The notes under the pieces: generated by a model
What the model saw: the letters and a program-made list of their open reading frames with translations, nothing else
Told to the model about the DNA's origin: nothing
The model's database searches: none
Part shown: positions 17,699 to 29,121 of the stretch, in pieces
Numbering within the stretch: the first letter of the stretch is position 1
Layout: each line of letters begins with the position of its first letter
Position numbers and translations under genes: made by a program
Assembly: GCF_020985305.1 (NCBI RefSeq)
Contig: NZ_CP087588.1
Coordinates: 868,001 to 932,000 of the forward strand
DNA: 64,000 nucleotides
Direction: 5' to 3'
Origin: Croceicoccus sp. Ery15
GTDB taxonomy: Bacteria; Pseudomonadota; Alphaproteobacteria; Sphingomonadales; Sphingomonadaceae

Positions 17699-18214
17699 TC
17701 AGACGCCGTTCGCCCCGCGCATCATGCCCACGATCCCGGTCCGGCCCACTTCGACCAGACCCAGTTCGCGCATCAATGCGACGAAGCTGTCGATTTTCTC
17801 CGGTGCACCGGTGATTTCGAAAATGAAACTCTGCGTGGTCGAATCCACGACCTTGGCCCGATACACATCGGCAAGGCGCAGTGCCTCGACCCGGTTGTCG
17901 CCCTTGCCGGCCACTTTCACCAGCGCCAGTTCGCGTTCGACATGCGGCCCCTGTTCGGTCAGGTCCACGACCTTGTGCACGGGGACCAGCCGTTCCAGCT
18001 GCGCATGGATCTGGTCGATCACCTGCGGAGGGCCGTGGGTGACGATGGTGATGCGCGATACCCGATGGTTTTCGGTAATATCGGCCACCGTCAGCGAATC
18101 GATATTATAGCCGCGTGCGGTGAACAAACCGGCGATCTTGGCCAGAATGCCCGGGTCGTTATCGACGGTGACGGCCAGAACGTGCCGTTCCTGCTCTCTG
18201 TGCTGGATATGCAT
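17699..18214 (-). CDS. ilvH: Acetolactate synthase small (regulatory) subunit
   Basis: Protein of 171 residues with an N-terminal ACT domain (RHVLAVTVDNDPGILAKIAGLFTARGYNIDSLTVA, residues 10-44) and the ALS small-subunit C-terminal domain. It activates the large subunit and confers valine feedback. The start shares one base with the ilvB stop (TAATG), so the two subunits are translationally coupled for balanced output. Confidence 0.96.
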   Translation of the reverse strand: MHIQHREQERHVLAVTVDNDPGILAKIAGLFTARGYNIDSLTVADITENHRVSRITIVTHGPPQVIDQIHAQLERLVPVHKVVDLTEQGPHVERELALVKVAGKGDNRVEALRLADVYRAKVVDSTTQSFIFEITGAPEKIDSFVALMRELGLVEVGRTGIVGMMRGANGV

Positions 18215-19971
18215 TAGACCGAGGCTTTCGCTTCTGCGCTGACGGTGATGGCGGCGGGCGCCTCGTCACCATAGAGCATCATGTCGGTATGGGCCGCGCC
18301 CGAACGGAACATCGGCAGGCAATTGGCAAGCTTTGCCACGCGGCAATCGACGATCACCGGACCGTCATAGTCGATCATCGCCTGAATCCCGGCGTCGAGG
18401 TCGGCCGGATCGTCGATCACGATGCCCTTCCAGCCATAGGCCTCCGCCAGTTTCACGAAATCGGGTAAAGCGTCGGAATAGCTGTTCGAATAGCGCGATT
18501 CATAGGTCAGCTCCTGCCACTGGCGGACCATGCCCATGAATTCATTGTTCAGGATGAAAATCTTGACCGGCAGACGATACTGGCTTGCCGTGCCGAGTTC
18601 CTGAATGTTCATCTGGATCGATGCTTCGCCTGCGATGTCGATGACCAGCGCGTCCGGATTGCCGATCTGCGCGCCGATGGCAGCGGGCAGGCCATAGCCC
18701 ATGGTGCCAAGGCCGCCGCTGGTCAGCCATTTGTTCGGGCCGAAGAAACCGAAATGCTGGGCGGCCCACATCTGGTGCTGGCCGACCTCGGTAGTGATGA
18801 TCGGGTCCTTGTCGCGCGTCAGGGCGAACAGCCGTTCGATCGCGAGCTGGGGCATGATTTCCTGCTCGGACTTGGGATAGGCCAGCGACTGGCGCGCCTT
18901 CCATCCGGTGATCCGCGCCTTCCACTCGGTCAGGTCGTTCGCCTCGTGGCCTGCTGCTTTCCAGCGGGCGATCATCTGGCGCATGATTTCACCCACATCG
19001 CCCAGGATCGGCAGATCTACCGCGACCGTCTTGTTGATCGATGAACGGTCGATATCGACATGGATCTTGCGCGCATGAGGCGCAAAATCCTCGATCCGGC
19101 CGGTGACGCGATCGTCAAAACGCGCGCCAAGGCACAGGATCAGATCGGCACGGTTCATCGCATGGTTCGCTTCCCACGTACCATGCATGCCCAGCATGCC
19201 CAGCCAGTCGCCATGATCGGCGGGAAACGCGCCAAGCCCCATCAGCGTCGAGGTAACGGGCGCGCCGCACAGCGCCTGCAATTCGCGCAGCAGCGCGCTT
19301 GCCCCGGGTCCCGAATTGATGATCCCGCCGCCCGTATAAAGGACCGGCGCATCGGCCGCCGCCAGCATGTCCATCGCCTGCGCAATGGCCTTTTCATCGC
19401 CGGTAAAGGGCGGGTTGTAGCGGCTTGGCATCTGGTGCGCCTTGCCGTCGATGCTGGCGACCTGAACATCCTTGGGAATGTCGATCACGACGGGGCCGGG
19501 GCGGCCCGTGGTGGCAATCTGGAACGCCTCGTCGATGGTCGCTTCCAGATCGGCGGGGTCTTTCACCAGATAGTTATGCTTGGTGCAGTGGCGCGTAATG
19601 CCGACGGTATCGGCCTCCTGAAAGGCGTCGGTGCCGATCATTGCGGTCGCGACCTGTCCGGTCAGCACGACCATCGGGATCGAATCCATGAACGCATCGG
19701 CAATTCCGGTGACGGCATTGGTCGCCCCCGGACCGCTGGTGACCAGAACGACCCCGGGCTTGCCGGTGGAGCGCGCATAGCCTTCGGCGGCGTGCGCGGC
19801 ACCGGCTTCGTGCCGGACAAGGATGTGGCGAATACGCTCGTCATTGAAGAGGGCGTCATAGATGGGAAGCACCGCGCCGCCGGGATAGCCGAAGACGACT
19901 TCGACCCCCTGCTCGACCAGCTTGTCCATCAATATCTCTGCGCCGCTGCGCTCGGTCACGTATCGCTCCAT
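18214..19971 (-). CDS. ilvB: Acetolactate synthase large subunit
   Basis: Thiamine-diphosphate enzyme of 585 residues making acetolactate from pyruvate, the first common step of branched-chain amino acid synthesis. The N-terminal Pyr domain is clear ([19 protein letters not shown] and the catalytic Glu in [32 protein letters not shown]). The FAD-binding middle domain follows, then the PP domain with [16 protein letters not shown] and the metal site near [15 protein letters not shown]. It is first of the ilvBHC set; miaA lies 136 bases upstream on the same strand. Confidence 0.97.
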   Translation of the reverse strand: MERYVTERSGAEILMDKLVEQGVEVVFGYPGGAVLPIYDALFNDERIRHILVRHEAGAAHAAEGYARSTGKPGVVLVTSGPGATNAVTGIADAFMDSIPMVVLTGQVATAMIGTDAFQEADTVGITRHCTKHNYLVKDPADLEATIDEAFQIATTGRPGPVVIDIPKDVQVASIDGKAHQMPSRYNPPFTGDEKAIAQAMDMLAAADAPVLYTGGGIINSGPGASALLRELQALCGAPVTSTLMGLGAFPADHGDWLGMLGMHGTWEANHAMNRADLILCLGARFDDRVTGRIEDFAPHARKIHVDIDRSSINKTVAVDLPILGDVGEIMRQMIARWKAAGHEANDLTEWKARITGWKARQSLAYPKSEQEIMPQLAIERLFALTRDKDPIITTEVGQHQMWAAQHFGFFGPNKWLTSGGLGTMGYGLPAAIGAQIGNPDALVIDIAGEASIQMNIQELGTASQYRLPVKIFILNNEFMGMVRQWQELTYESRYSNSYSDALPDFVKLAEAYGWKGIVIDDPADLDAGIQAMIDYDGPVIVDCRVAKLANCLPMFRSGAAHTDMMLYGDEAPAAITVSAEAKASV

Positions 19972-19983
19972 CGTTTAGTCTGG

Positions 19984-20063
19984 CGAACCCCATGACAGAT
20001 GAGGGTTCGTAAAAACAGGGTGCCCGGATGAGTTCGGGCCCGAGCGTTTGACCGCCGGGCCCG
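19984..20063 (-). promoter_or_regulatory. Hairpins in the ilvB upstream region
   Basis: Two inverted repeats lie in the 136-base gap between miaA and ilvB. One is CGAACCC/GGGTTCG at 19984-20009, ending 13 bases before the ilvB start codon. The other is a GC-rich CGGGCCCG(A)GCG/CGCCGGGCCCG at 20035-20063. No Ile/Val/Leu-rich leader peptide is readable and no T tract follows, so regulation is only a possibility. Confidence 0.35.
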
Positions 20064-20107
20064 CAGGCATCATCCCCATTGCCGGGCGAAGTAGGAGACA
20101 TAATTGA

Positions 20108-21085
20108 TCATGTCAAGCCAAAATAATGTAATAAAGTTGCAATCTGATCCTTAAAATCAGAATTATATCGCTCAATACGCTTCCAATCCTGCGGAGGCTG
20201 ATGGCGGAACCATGTATATTGCCGTTTGGCATAGCGCCGCGTGGCAAGCGCGCCCTGCGCTTTGGCTTCCTCTTGTGTGATCTCGCCGCGCAGCCATGCT
20301 GCGATCTCGGGCACGCCAATCGCGCGCATCACGGGCAGGGCTGGGTCCAGATCGCGGGCAAGAAGGCGTTCGACTTCCGCTATCGCCCCAAGCTCCAGCA
20401 TCAGGCCAAATCGCCGGTCGCATCGTTCGTAAAGCCACGCGCGGTCGGGCAGCAGGATCGTTGCGGCCAGATCGATCCGGTTCCCGATCCCGCCCTCCAG
20501 CCGTGCCTGCCAGTGGCCAAGCGGCTTACCGGTAGAGCGCACCACTTCCAGCGCGCGGGCGACGCGCGTGGTGTCGGCCGAGGAAAGGCGGGCGGCGGCC
20601 TGCGGGTCTTCGCGAGACAGGGCATCGTGCGCCTCGGTCACGGGCAGGGCGCGCACAGCCTCGCGGATGGCCGGATCAATGTCGGGCACGGGGGCGATGC
20701 CGTCGATCAAAGTGCGAAGATAGAGCCCCGTTCCGCCAACCAGTACCGCCAGGCGGCCCGCAGCATGCGCCGCATCGATCTCTGCCCGTGCGGCATTGGC
20801 CCAATCGGCGGCGCTGCACGGCATGGCTCCGTCCCACGAACCGAACAGCCGATGCGGCACGCCGCGCATTTCCTCTTCGCTCGGCCGAGCCGATAAAACC
20901 GCCAGATCGGCATAGACCTGCGCGCTATCGGCATTGATTACGGTCGCGGGCAAGCCATGTTCGTACGCCGCCAATGCAAGCTGCACGGCCAGATCGCTCT
21001 TGCCGCTCGCCGTCGGCCCTGCGATGAGCGCGACCCTTGGCCTGTTCGCCTGAATCGCTTCGTTGGAGAATTGTCCCGTGCTCAT
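20108..21085 (-). CDS. miaA: tRNA dimethylallyltransferase
   Basis: Protein of 325 residues that adds the isopentenyl group to A37 of tRNAs reading UNN codons. The P-loop GPTASGKS is at 23-30, with [20 protein letters not shown] following, [20 protein letters not shown] in the middle, and [20 protein letters not shown] near the end. The frame is open for another 150 codons upstream but that stretch overlaps serB on the other strand; ATG 21085 gives the normal length. Start codon overlaps the divergent serB start by eight bases. Confidence 0.95.
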   Translation of the reverse strand: MSTGQFSNEAIQANRPRVALIAGPTASGKSDLAVQLALAAYEHGLPATVINADSAQVYADLAVLSARPSEEEMRGVPHRLFGSWDGAMPCSAADWANAARAEIDAAHAAGRLAVLVGGTGLYLRTLIDGIAPVPDIDPAIREAVRALPVTEAHDALSREDPQAAARLSSADTTRVARALEVVRSTGKPLGHWQARLEGGIGNRIDLAATILLPDRAWLYERCDRRFGLMLELGAIAEVERLLARDLDPALPVMRAIGVPEIAAWLRGEITQEEAKAQGALATRRYAKRQYTWFRHQPPQDWKRIERYNSDFKDQIATLLHYFGLT

Positions 21086-21959
21086 CGCCCGGCTGATAGC
21101 AGACCCCGCCACGCTTGAAAGCGCGCTCGACACCGCCAGCGCTGCATTGGATGCCAAAGGCTGGCCGGTGGCAGAGGCCGCGATGCTGGATTTTTGCGGC
21201 GATGTGCTGGAAATCTCGCTGGCGGAAGGCGATCCGGCTGCTGTTCGCCAAATATTGTCCGATGCATTCGCGCCATCCGACCTGCTCGTTTCGGCAGGCC
21301 CGATCGAAGTGCCGCATCTGTTCGTGTCCGACATGGACTCGACCATGATCGGGCAGGAATGCATCGACGAGCTGGCGGATTTCGCGGGTCTGAAAGAGCG
21401 GATTGCTGCCATCACCGAACGCGCAATGCAGGGCGAACTCGATTTCGAGAGCGCATTGAAAGAACGTGTCGGCCTGCTGAAAGACTTACCCGAAAGCGCG
21501 ATTGCGCAATGTCTTGCCGAAAGGATCACGCCCATGCCCGGCGCGCGTGTTCTGGTCGAAACGCTGAATGCGCGCGGCTGCCATACGGTGCTGGTGACAG
21601 GCGGGTTTCACAGCTTCGCCGATCCGGTGGCCGAGATGTTGGGCTTTTCCCGCGTGGTCGGCAATGTGCTGGGCGTTGCGGATGGCAGGCTGACCGGCGC
21701 TCTCGCCGCCGCCATCGTCGACAGTTCGGTCAAGAAGCAGACGTTGAAGGGCGAGATGGAGCGGCTTGGCCCCAATGCGCGCAGCCTTGCCATGGGTGAC
21801 GGCGCCAATGACATTCCAATGATCGAAGCGGCCGATTACGGCATATCCTATTACGCCAAGCCCAAGGCCCGCGCGGCATCGGACGGCTGGATCGAGCGTG
21901 GCGATCTGACGAGCGTTCTGAAATTGTTCGATATTCCGCGATCGGATTGGGCGAAATAG
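21078..21959 (+). CDS. serB: Phosphoserine phosphatase
   Basis: HAD phosphatase of 293 residues catalysing the last step of serine synthesis. Motif I is [12 protein letters not shown] (Asp85 and Asp87), then [11 protein letters not shown], and motif IV is [19 protein letters not shown]. An N-terminal ACT-like region precedes the catalytic domain. GTG 21078 was chosen because GGAGA lies eight bases upstream; a TTG at 21063 has no such site. It is divergent from and overlaps miaA, and convergent with purL. Confidence 0.94.
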   Translation: MLIARLIADPATLESALDTASAALDAKGWPVAEAAMLDFCGDVLEISLAEGDPAAVRQILSDAFAPSDLLVSAGPIEVPHLFVSDMDSTMIGQECIDELADFAGLKERIAAITERAMQGELDFESALKERVGLLKDLPESAIAQCLAERITPMPGARVLVETLNARGCHTVLVTGGFHSFADPVAEMLGFSRVVGNVLGVADGRLTGALAAAIVDSSVKKQTLKGEMERLGPNARSLAMGDGANDIPMIEAADYGISYYAKPKARAASDGWIERGDLTSVLKLFDIPRSDWAK

Positions 21960-22023
21960 GCGGCAATCACCATACGCCGCGGCTCGCGGGGGCAAGCGTC
22001 AGGCGCTTTTCCCCGCGTTACCT

Positions 22024-24243
22024 TCAGCCTTCCATCCACTCATGAAAGAACGCGCGATGGGCCGCGCTGATTTCGTCCAGCGCGACAATGCTTTCGCCAT
22101 ATGTCGAGCGGAAGAGCAGCCTGTCTCCGCCAGTCACACCCAATGCCACGGCGGCAAGGCCGGCCGCTTCGGCAGCCTCCAGTACGGGTTCGGCTTCGGC
22201 TGCGGTCACGACATAGCGGGCCTGATCCTCTCCGAACCAGAATGCCGCCAGTGATGTGCGATCCTCGGGCATGGCAACTGTGCATCCCATCCCGCCGGAC
22301 AACGCCATTTCGGCCAGCGTCACGGCCAGCCCGCCATCTGCGCAATCATGCACGGCCGTGACCGCACTATCCGCGATCAGCTGTCGCACGGTTTCGCCCG
22401 CCTTACGTTCCAGATCAAGCATGACGGGCGGCGGCGTGCCTTCTTCGCGCCCGCGAATTTCGCGTAGCCACAGCGACTGGCCCAGATGGCCGCTTTCGCC
22501 GCCAATCACCACGATCTGCTCTCCCGCCGCCTTGAAGCGCGGGGTGGCCATAATCGCGTAATCCTGCATCAGGCCGACACCGCCAATCGCGGGCGTAGGC
22601 AGGATCGCGCTGCCGCCGCCGGTGGCCTTGCTCTCGTTATAAAGCGAAACGTTCCCCGACACGATCGGGAAATCCAGCGCGCGGCACGCATCGCCCATGC
22701 CTTCGAGGCAGCCGACGAACTGGGCCATGATTTCGGGCCGCTGCGGATTGGCGAAGTTCAGGCAATTGGTCACCGCAAGGGGCAGGGCGCCCACTGCGCA
22801 AATATTGCGCCAAGCCTCGGCAATTGCCTGTTTGCCGCCCTCGTGCGGGTCGGAATAGCAATAGCGCGGGGTGCAATCGGTGCTGATCGCCAGCGCCTTT
22901 TTCGTGCCGTGAACGCGCACCACGGCCGCATCGCCGCCGGTCTGCAGCGTATCGGCACCAACCTGCGAATCATATTGTTCGGCAATCCATGCGCGCGAAG
23001 CGAGATCGGGCGAGCCGATCATGCGCTTCAGATCGCCCGCCACATCGTCGGTATCGGGCGTATCGGCCAGCGGCGCGGTGCCCGCCCATGCGGCATATTC
23101 CTCGCGATCGATATAGGGACGGTCGTACAAAGGCGCATCTGCCGCCAGCGGGCCGAGCGGAATGTCGCACACGACCTCGCCGTCGAATTCCAGCACCATA
23201 TGCTGCGTATCGGTCACTTCGCCAATGACCGCGAAATCCAGTTCCCATTTCCTGAAAATCGCCTCGGCCATGGCTTCCTTGCCCGGCTTGAGCACCATCA
23301 GCATGCGTTCCTGCGATTCCGACAGCATCATTTCATAGGGCGTCATGCCGGTTTCGCGGCAGGGCACCTTGTTCATGTCCAGCCGGATGCCCGCCTTGCC
23401 ATTGGTCGCCATTTCGACCGAGGACGAGGTAAGCCCTGCCGCGCCCATGTCCTGAATGGCGACGATCGCATCGGTCGCCATCAGTTCGAGGCAGGCTTCG
23501 ATCAGCAGCTTTTCGGTAAAGGGATCGCCCACCTGCACGGTCGGGCGCTTTTCTTCCGAATCCTCGCCGAAATCGGCGCTGGCCATGGTTGCGCCATGAA
23601 TGCCGTCGCGGCCGGTTTTCGATCCGACATAGACGATCGGATTGCCAAGTCCCGTGGCGGCGGAATAGAAAATGCGGTCCGCATCGGCCACGCCCACCGT
23701 CATCGCATTGACGAGTATGTTGCCGTCATAGGCCTTGTGGAAATTGGTCTCGCCGCCAACGGTCGGGACGCCGACGCAATTGCCGTATCCGCCGATGCCT
23801 GCGACAACCCCTTGCACCAGATGCTTCATCTTGGGGTGATCGGGCCGCCCGAAGCGCAGCGCATTCATATTGGCCACCGGGCGCGCGCCCATGGTGAACA
23901 CGTCGCGCAAAATACCGCCCACACCGGTCGCCGCGCCCTGATAGGGTTCGATGTATGACGGGTGGTTGTGGCTCTCCATCTTGAAGATGCATGCCTGACC
24001 GTCACCGATATCGATCACGCCCGCATTCTCGCCCGGGCCGCAGATTACCCAGTCCGCCTCGGTCGGCAGCTTCTTCAGATGCAGGCGGCTCGATTTATAG
24101 CTGCAATGTTCGGACCACATGACCGAGAAGATGCCCAGTTCGACCAGATTGGGTTCGCGCCCCAGCGCGTGCAGGACACGCTCATATTCCTCGTGGGAAA
24201 GGCCGTGGGCGGCAACGACATCGGGAGTGATAGCATCAGTCAT
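22024..24243 (-). CDS. purL: Phosphoribosylformylglycinamidine synthase subunit II
   Basis: Protein of 739 residues, the small-type PurL that works with PurS and PurQ (not in this window) to make FGAM from FGAR in purine synthesis. Visible blocks are [17 protein letters not shown] with the catalytic His, [37 protein letters not shown] and [19 protein letters not shown]. Two AIRS-type halves are intact. It is a single minus-strand gene, divergent from xseB. Confidence 0.97.
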   Translation of the reverse strand: MTDAITPDVVAAHGLSHEEYERVLHALGREPNLVELGIFSVMWSEHCSYKSSRLHLKKLPTEADWVICGPGENAGVIDIGDGQACIFKMESHNHPSYIEPYQGAATGVGGILRDVFTMGARPVANMNALRFGRPDHPKMKHLVQGVVAGIGGYGNCVGVPTVGGETNFHKAYDGNILVNAMTVGVADADRIFYSAATGLGNPIVYVGSKTGRDGIHGATMASADFGEDSEEKRPTVQVGDPFTEKLLIEACLELMATDAIVAIQDMGAAGLTSSSVEMATNGKAGIRLDMNKVPCRETGMTPYEMMLSESQERMLMVLKPGKEAMAEAIFRKWELDFAVIGEVTDTQHMVLEFDGEVVCDIPLGPLAADAPLYDRPYIDREEYAAWAGTAPLADTPDTDDVAGDLKRMIGSPDLASRAWIAEQYDSQVGADTLQTGGDAAVVRVHGTKKALAISTDCTPRYCYSDPHEGGKQAIAEAWRNICAVGALPLAVTNCLNFANPQRPEIMAQFVGCLEGMGDACRALDFPIVSGNVSLYNESKATGGGSAILPTPAIGGVGLMQDYAIMATPRFKAAGEQIVVIGGESGHLGQSLWLREIRGREEGTPPPVMLDLERKAGETVRQLIADSAVTAVHDCADGGLAVTLAEMALSGGMGCTVAMPEDRTSLAAFWFGEDQARYVVTAAEAEPVLEAAEAAGLAAVALGVTGGDRLLFRSTYGESIVALDEISAAHRAFFHEWMEG

Positions 24244-24427
24244 GGCGCGCGCCTTACCTAGGCACGAAGGGCAGCGCTAGTCCGTTTCGCGATCAAAACG
24301 CATCCAATCCACCGCGCCGCCTCGTTCGCTTCGCATTGCCCTGTCAATCTGTGTCTTTTGGGGCAGGCGGGGGAAGTGCCGCCGCCACGGCTTGACCCGA
24401 TGGCAGGCAGGTTCCAAACACGCAGCG

Positions 24428-24679
24428 ATGAGCGACGCACCCGATATTTCGCAGATGAGTTACGAACAGGCCCTTGCCGCGCTGGAGGATGTTGTCCGCC
24501 GGCTGGAAGGGGGCGAGGCCGCGCTCGACGAATCGATTGCGCTCTACGAACGCGGAGAGGCTTTGCGCAAACATTGCCAGGCCCGGCTCGACGCCGCGCA
24601 GGCAAGGATCGAGGCGATCGTGGCCGATGCCGAAGGTCGCGCCACCGGTACGCGCCCATTCGACGAGGCTGCGGGCTGA
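24428..24679 (+). CDS. xseB: Exodeoxyribonuclease VII small subunit
   Basis: Protein of 83 residues. The family signature MSYEQALAALEDVVRRLEGGEAALDESIALYERGEALRKHCQARLDAAQARIE spans almost the whole chain, a helical pair that assembles on XseA. ATG 24428 starts the normal N-terminus (MSDAPDISQMSYE). The stop is three bases from the ispA start, the common alphaproteobacterial xseB-ispA arrangement. xseA is not in the window. Confidence 0.93.
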   Translation: MSDAPDISQMSYEQALAALEDVVRRLEGGEAALDESIALYERGEALRKHCQARLDAAQARIEAIVADAEGRATGTRPFDEAAG

Positions 24680-24682
24680 TCC

Positions 24683-25588
24683 ATGACGGTAACCGCCGTG
24701 AGCGACAATCTGGCCGGAGCGCTGCAAAAGATCGCCATCGACGTCGATACTTGTTTCGACGCGGTGCTGAAGGTGCCGCAGGACCCGCGCGCACGGTTGA
24801 TAGAGGCGATGCGCTATGCCGCCATCGGCGGGGGCAAGCGGATGCGGCCCCTGCTGTGCGTGACGACGGCGGAAATGCTGGCGGTGAACCGCGAAACCGC
24901 CGTCCGCGTCGGCTGCGCGATCGAGGCGATCCATGTCTATTCTCTGATCCATGACGATCTGCCCTGCATGGATGATGATGCACTGCGCCACGGCAAGCCG
25001 ACGCTTCACCGCGAGTACGACGAGGCGACGGCCGTACTGGCGGGCGATTCGCTGCATGCGCTGGCGTTCGAGATTTTGAGCGATGCCGAGCGTCTGCCCG
25101 ATCCCTTCACCCGTGCGGAGCTGGTCGCCTGTCTGGCGAAAGCCAGCGGTGCGAATGGCATGGCGGGCGGTCAGATGATGGATATCGTGGCCGAAGAAAG
25201 CGAGTTCGACCTGCCTACGGTGACGCGGCTGCAGCAGCTGAAAACGGGCGCATTGCTCGCCGCTTCGGTCGAAATGGGCGCCATACTGGGCCATTTGCCT
25301 GCCGAGGGACGACGCGCTTTGCGCCATTATGCGCATGATATTGGCCTTGCGTTCCAGATCGCGGACGATCTCCTCGATCACGAGGGGGACGAGGAACTGG
25401 CAGGCAAGGCCCTGCGCAAGGATGCCGAGGCCGGCAAATCGACCTTTGTCTCGCTGCTGGGACCAGAGCGGGCGCGAGAGCAGGCACGCGTTCTGGTCGA
25501 TCAGGCGATCGGCCATCTCGACGCTTATGGTCGTGAGGCCGATCTGCTGCGCGCGGTCGCCCGCTTTGTGGTCGAGCGGCAAAGCTGA
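24683..25588 (+). CDS. ispA: Farnesyl (polyprenyl) diphosphate synthase
   Basis: Protein of 301 residues of the trans-isoprenyl diphosphate synthase family. GGGKRMRPLL is at 49-58. The first Asp-rich motif is DDLPCMDDD (91-99), with Tyr86 upstream typical of chain-length control, and the second is DDLLD (228-232). It condenses DMAPP/GPP with IPP to supply ubiquinone, hopanoid and carotenoid precursors. Co-transcribed with xseB; dxs, the usual third gene, is not adjacent here. Confidence 0.93.
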   Translation: MTVTAVSDNLAGALQKIAIDVDTCFDAVLKVPQDPRARLIEAMRYAAIGGGKRMRPLLCVTTAEMLAVNRETAVRVGCAIEAIHVYSLIHDDLPCMDDDALRHGKPTLHREYDEATAVLAGDSLHALAFEILSDAERLPDPFTRAELVACLAKASGANGMAGGQMMDIVAEESEFDLPTVTRLQQLKTGALLAASVEMGAILGHLPAEGRRALRHYAHDIGLAFQIADDLLDHEGDEELAGKALRKDAEAGKSTFVSLLGPERAREQARVLVDQAIGHLDAYGREADLLRAVARFVVERQS

Positions 25589-25624
25589 TCCATCGACAAC
25601 AGATAACCACGCTGGAGCAGGATT

Positions 25625-26146
25625 TTGAGTGACAGGCACGAGCAGGTCGGCATTTACCCGGGGACGTTCGATCCAATCACCTTGGGTCATTGCGATATCA
25701 TCCGTCGCGGCGCGAAGCTGGTCGACCGGCTAATTATCGGGGTCACGACCAATCCGTCCAAGAATCCGATGTTCACCCCCGAAGAGCGCATGGCCATGGT
25801 CGAACGCGAATTGGCCGCCATGGGGGTCGAAAATGCCGAAGTCGTCGGTTTCAACGCCTTACTGATGCGTTTTGCGGAAAAGCAAGGGGCCCAAGTGATC
25901 GTTCGAGGCCTGCGCGCCGTGGCCGATTTCGAATATGAATATCAAATGGCGGGCATGAACCAGCAATTGAACGACGATATCGAAACCGTCTTTCTGATGG
26001 CCGATGTCTCGCTGCAGCCGATCGCGTCGAAGCTCGTAAAGGAAATCGCGCAATTCGGCGGCGACATCTCACCCTTCGTCAGCCCCGCGGTAAAGGATGA
26101 TGTGGTCGCGCGCGTGGCGCAGCAGGGGTTGAAGGGCGATTACTGA
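25625..26146 (+). CDS. coaD: Phosphopantetheine adenylyltransferase
   Basis: Protein of 173 residues transferring AMP to 4'-phosphopantetheine, the penultimate step of CoA synthesis. The nucleotidyltransferase motif GTFDPITLGH is at 13-22. RGLRAVADFEYEYQMAGMN and PIASKLVKEIAQFGGDISPFV fit CoaD. The start is TTG 25625 with GGAG seven bases upstream, giving MSDRHEQVGIYPG. It lies 36 bases after ispA and is probably co-transcribed with it. Confidence 0.95.
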   Translation: MSDRHEQVGIYPGTFDPITLGHCDIIRRGAKLVDRLIIGVTTNPSKNPMFTPEERMAMVERELAAMGVENAEVVGFNALLMRFAEKQGAQVIVRGLRAVADFEYEYQMAGMNQQLNDDIETVFLMADVSLQPIASKLVKEIAQFGGDISPFVSPAVKDDVVARVAQQGLKGDY

Positions 26147-26238
26147 ACCGGCACCTGTGGCCGTGATCGAGGCGATTTATTCATTTAACTGACAGCGCGC
26201 ACTGGCTAAGCGGCTGCGCAGTTTACAAGGGATTTTTG

Positions 26239-27003
26239 ATGACCATCCGTATTTCGATGCCCGCCCGCCCGTGGATCAAGGCAGGCGTTGCCGCCGCTGC
26301 ACTGGGTCTGGCCGGGATTGGCCTGCCGGTTGCCGCACTGGCGCAGGCCGATGAGGAAGCGTCCGAAACGCTGACCGAAGATCAGGTCGAAGCAACGGCA
26401 CCCGCTCCCGCATCGGCCTATGGCCCCGAATATTGGACGGTGAACACCGATGCCAGCGTCGATCCTGAAAATGTCTGGATCCTCGACCTGTCGAACGGCG
26501 GGCGCGTTACCATCCGCTTGAAGCCGGAATGGGCGTCCGAACATGTGAACCGCATCAAAACACTGACCCAGCAGGGTTTTTACGACGGCATCATCTTTCA
26601 CCGCGTGATCGACGGATTCATGGCGCAGTCCGGCGATCCCAGCGGCACGGGCCGCGGCGGGTCCGAGCTTCCCGATCTGAAGGCGGAATTCAACCGCGTG
26701 CCCCATTTGCGCGGCACGGTTTCGATGGCGCGCATGGGCAATTCGAACGATTCGGCCAACAGCCAGTTCTTTATCGTGTTCTATCCGACGATGGCGATTG
26801 ACGGAAAATACACCGTTTTCGGCCGCGTAATCGGCGGCATGAATTATGTCGACAATATCCAGCGTGGCCAGCCGCCCGCCAATCCCACGCGCATCGTTCA
26901 GGCATCTTTGGGCAGCCAGCATAAGGTAGCTCCCGCTCCGGCAGCTCCGGCGGGGGAAATCACCGCCGACATGCTGAATAATGCGGTTTCCGATCCGCAG
27001 TAG
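26239..27003 (+). CDS. Exported cyclophilin-type peptidyl-prolyl isomerase
   Basis: Protein of 254 residues. A signal peptide ([37 protein letters not shown]) precedes an acidic linker. The cyclophilin domain contains [29 protein letters not shown] and [21 protein letters not shown], with catalytic Arg, Phe and Gln residues in place. Periplasmic folding of exported proteins is inferred. The tail is Ala/Pro-rich. ATG 26239 lies directly after an in-frame TTG. Short gap (47 bases) to queA. Confidence 0.92.
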   Translation: MTIRISMPARPWIKAGVAAAALGLAGIGLPVAALAQADEEASETLTEDQVEATAPAPASAYGPEYWTVNTDASVDPENVWILDLSNGGRVTIRLKPEWASEHVNRIKTLTQQGFYDGIIFHRVIDGFMAQSGDPSGTGRGGSELPDLKAEFNRVPHLRGTVSMARMGNSNDSANSQFFIVFYPTMAIDGKYTVFGRVIGGMNYVDNIQRGQPPANPTRIVQASLGSQHKVAPAPAAPAGEITADMLNNAVSDPQ

Positions 27004-27050
27004 TAAGCCACGGACTTTCCATCGCGCGCGCACCCCACTATCGCGGCGCG

Positions 27051-28115
27051 ATGCGAGTTGATGCTTTCGATTTCGAACTGCCGCCCGAACGGATCGCCCT
27101 GCGTCCGGCGTGTCCGCGCGATGCCGCGCGCATGTTGCTGGTCGAAGGGGGCGAGGGTGCCCTGACCGACCGCCATGTGCGCGATCTGCCATCGCTGCTG
27201 TCGCCGGGCGATGTGCTGGTGTTCAACGATACCCGTGTGATCCCTGCACAGCTTGACGGCGTTCGCCCTGCGCGGGATGGCGAAGCGGGTGAGGGCGCAC
27301 GGATCGGCGCGACGCTGCACAAACGGATCGATTTGCGGCGCTGGCAGGCCTTTGTGCGCAACGGCAAGCGCCTGCGCGAAGGTGACACCATCCGCTTTCC
27401 CGCCGATGTCACCGCCATCGCCGAAAACCACCTGCCCGACGGAAGCTGGACGCTTGCGTTTCAGGGCGATGAGCCGGTCGAAGTGCTGCTGGAGCGGGCA
27501 GGGCAAATGCCGTTGCCCCCCTATATCGCCGGCAAGCGCGGAACGGACGAGAAGGACCGCAGCGATTACCAGACCATGTTCGCCAAAGCCGACGGTGCGG
27601 TCGCGGCCCCGACGGCAGCGCTGCATTTCACCCCCGAACTGATCGCGGCGCTGGACGCGCGCGGTATCGGGCGGGAAACTTTGACCCTGCATGTCGGAGC
27701 AGGCACGTTTCTGCCAGTCAAGGCCGAGGATACCGACGATCATGCGATGCATGCCGAATGGGGCACCATCGATGCCGCCACCGCAGACCGGCTGAACATC
27801 GTGCGAAGAGCGGGCGGCCGCGTTGTCGCCGTCGGCACGACCGTGCTGCGCCTGCTGGAAAGCGCGGCTGATGAAAATGATGTTATTCAGCCATTTGCGG
27901 GTGATACTTCGATCTTTATCACGCCGGGTTACCGGTTCCGCGCGGTCGATGCGCTGATGACCAATTTTCACTTGCCCAAATCGACCCTGTTCATGCTGGT
28001 CAGCGCGCTGATGGGGCTGGATGTGATGCAGGCGGCCTATGCCCATGCCATTGCCGCCGATTACCGCTTCTATAGCTATGGCGACAGTTCGCTGCTGATC
28101 CCGCCCAGGCGTTGA
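27051..28115 (+). CDS. queA: S-adenosylmethionine:tRNA ribosyltransferase-isomerase
   Basis: Protein of 354 residues that converts preQ1 at tRNA position 34 to epoxyqueuosine. It opens [30 protein letters not shown], with [54 protein letters not shown] and [18 protein letters not shown], all diagnostic. Tgt, the enzyme that inserts preQ1, is 3.6 kb downstream on the same strand. Confidence 0.97.
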   Translation: MRVDAFDFELPPERIALRPACPRDAARMLLVEGGEGALTDRHVRDLPSLLSPGDVLVFNDTRVIPAQLDGVRPARDGEAGEGARIGATLHKRIDLRRWQAFVRNGKRLREGDTIRFPADVTAIAENHLPDGSWTLAFQGDEPVEVLLERAGQMPLPPYIAGKRGTDEKDRSDYQTMFAKADGAVAAPTAALHFTPELIAALDARGIGRETLTLHVGAGTFLPVKAEDTDDHAMHAEWGTIDAATADRLNIVRRAGGRVVAVGTTVLRLLESAADENDVIQPFAGDTSIFITPGYRFRAVDALMTNFHLPKSTLFMLVSALMGLDVMQAAYAHAIAADYRFYSYGDSSLLIPPRR

Positions 28116-28128
28116 TGCAGCGCGCTCC

Positions 28129-29121
28129 TTGAAAAGCGGGGTTGACGCGCCCACACAGGCAATCGTGGAAACCATACTCGATATTCGCGGCCTGTCGAAA
28201 ACCTATCCCGGCCGGGGCAACGCGCCTCCCGTTACCGCCCTGAACAATGTGGACCTGCAGATCCGCAAGGGAGAGATTTTCGCCCTGCTGGGCCCCAATG
28301 GTGCGGGCAAGACGACATTGATCGGCGCGGTGTGCGGTATGGTGCGTCCCACGAGCGGCACGGTGACGGCATTCGGGCACGATATGGCGCATGACTGGCG
28401 CCGCATGCGGTCGCGCATCGGGCTGGTGCCGCAGGAATTGTCGATCGACATTTTCGAAAAGGTTCACCGCGCCGTAGCCTATTCGCGCGGGCTGTTCGGC
28501 AAGCCCGCCGATCCAGCGCGGGTCGAGGAAGTGCTGAAAACCCTGTCGCTATGGGACAAGCGGGATTCGCAGTTGCGTGCTTTGTCGGGCGGGATGAAGC
28601 GCCGCGTGCTGATCGCCAAGGCGCTGGCGCATGATCCCGACCTGCTGTTCCTCGACGAGCCGACTGCGGGTGTGGATGTCGAACTGCGCCGCGACATGTG
28701 GCAGACCATCGACCGCCTGCGCGAGCAAGGCGTGACGGTGATCCTGACCACCCATTACATCGAAGAGGCCGAGGAAATGGCCGACCGCGTCGGGGTGATC
28801 AACAAGGGGCGCATCCTGTTGGTCGACGGCAAGACCGAGATCATGAAGCGAATGGGCCGGACCGAGGCGTGTTTCAGCCTTGCGCAGCCCCTGACCGCGT
28901 TGCCCGCGGCGTTGGACGGGTTCCCCGTTACGCTAGAGGATGGCGGTCGGAACATCGTGTTTCGCGGCGGAGACGGCAGCGGTCTGGGCAAGGAGCAGGT
29001 GGCTGAAATCGCCAAGATTCTTGTCACCGGCGGTATCGATTTTAACGGCATCGTCCAGCAGGAATCGAGCCTTGAGGATATCTTCGTCCGTCTTGTCGAG
29101 GAGGAGGGGGCAGCGGCATGA
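28129..29121 (+). CDS. ABC-2 type exporter ATP-binding protein
   Basis: ATPase of about 330 residues. Walker A is GPNGAGKTT (55-63), signature LSGGMKRR (152-159), Walker [10 protein letters not shown] (173-181), and the switch His lies in [20 protein letters not shown]-terminal extension of about 80 residues resembles NodI/DrrA/CcmA-type exporters. The start is unsure: TTG 28129 or GTG 28165. The stop overlaps the permease start (ATGA). Substrate unknown; DrrA-type pumps often export lipids or hydrophobic compounds. Confidence 0.9.
   Translation: MKSGVDAPTQAIVETILDIRGLSKTYPGRGNAPPVTALNNVDLQIRKGEIFALLGPNGAGKTTLIGAVCGMVRPTSGTVTAFGHDMAHDWRRMRSRIGLVPQELSIDIFEKVHRAVAYSRGLFGKPADPARVEEVLKTLSLWDKRDSQLRALSGGMKRRVLIAKALAHDPDLLFLDEPTAGVDVELRRDMWQTIDRLREQGVTVILTTHYIEEAEEMADRVGVINKGRILLVDGKTEIMKRMGRTEACFSLAQPLTALPAALDGFPVTLEDGGRNIVFRGGDGSGLGKEQVAEIAKILVTGGIDFNGIVQQESSLEDIFVRLVEEEGAAA

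Noticed and set aside
19856..20101. Possible leader peptide before ilvB
   Set aside because: The frame has no clustered Ile, Val or Leu codons and runs through the ilvB start in another frame.
24344..25690. Long open frame antisense to xseB-ispA
   Set aside because: Covers two well-supported genes on the other strand and crosses their junction; a shadow frame.
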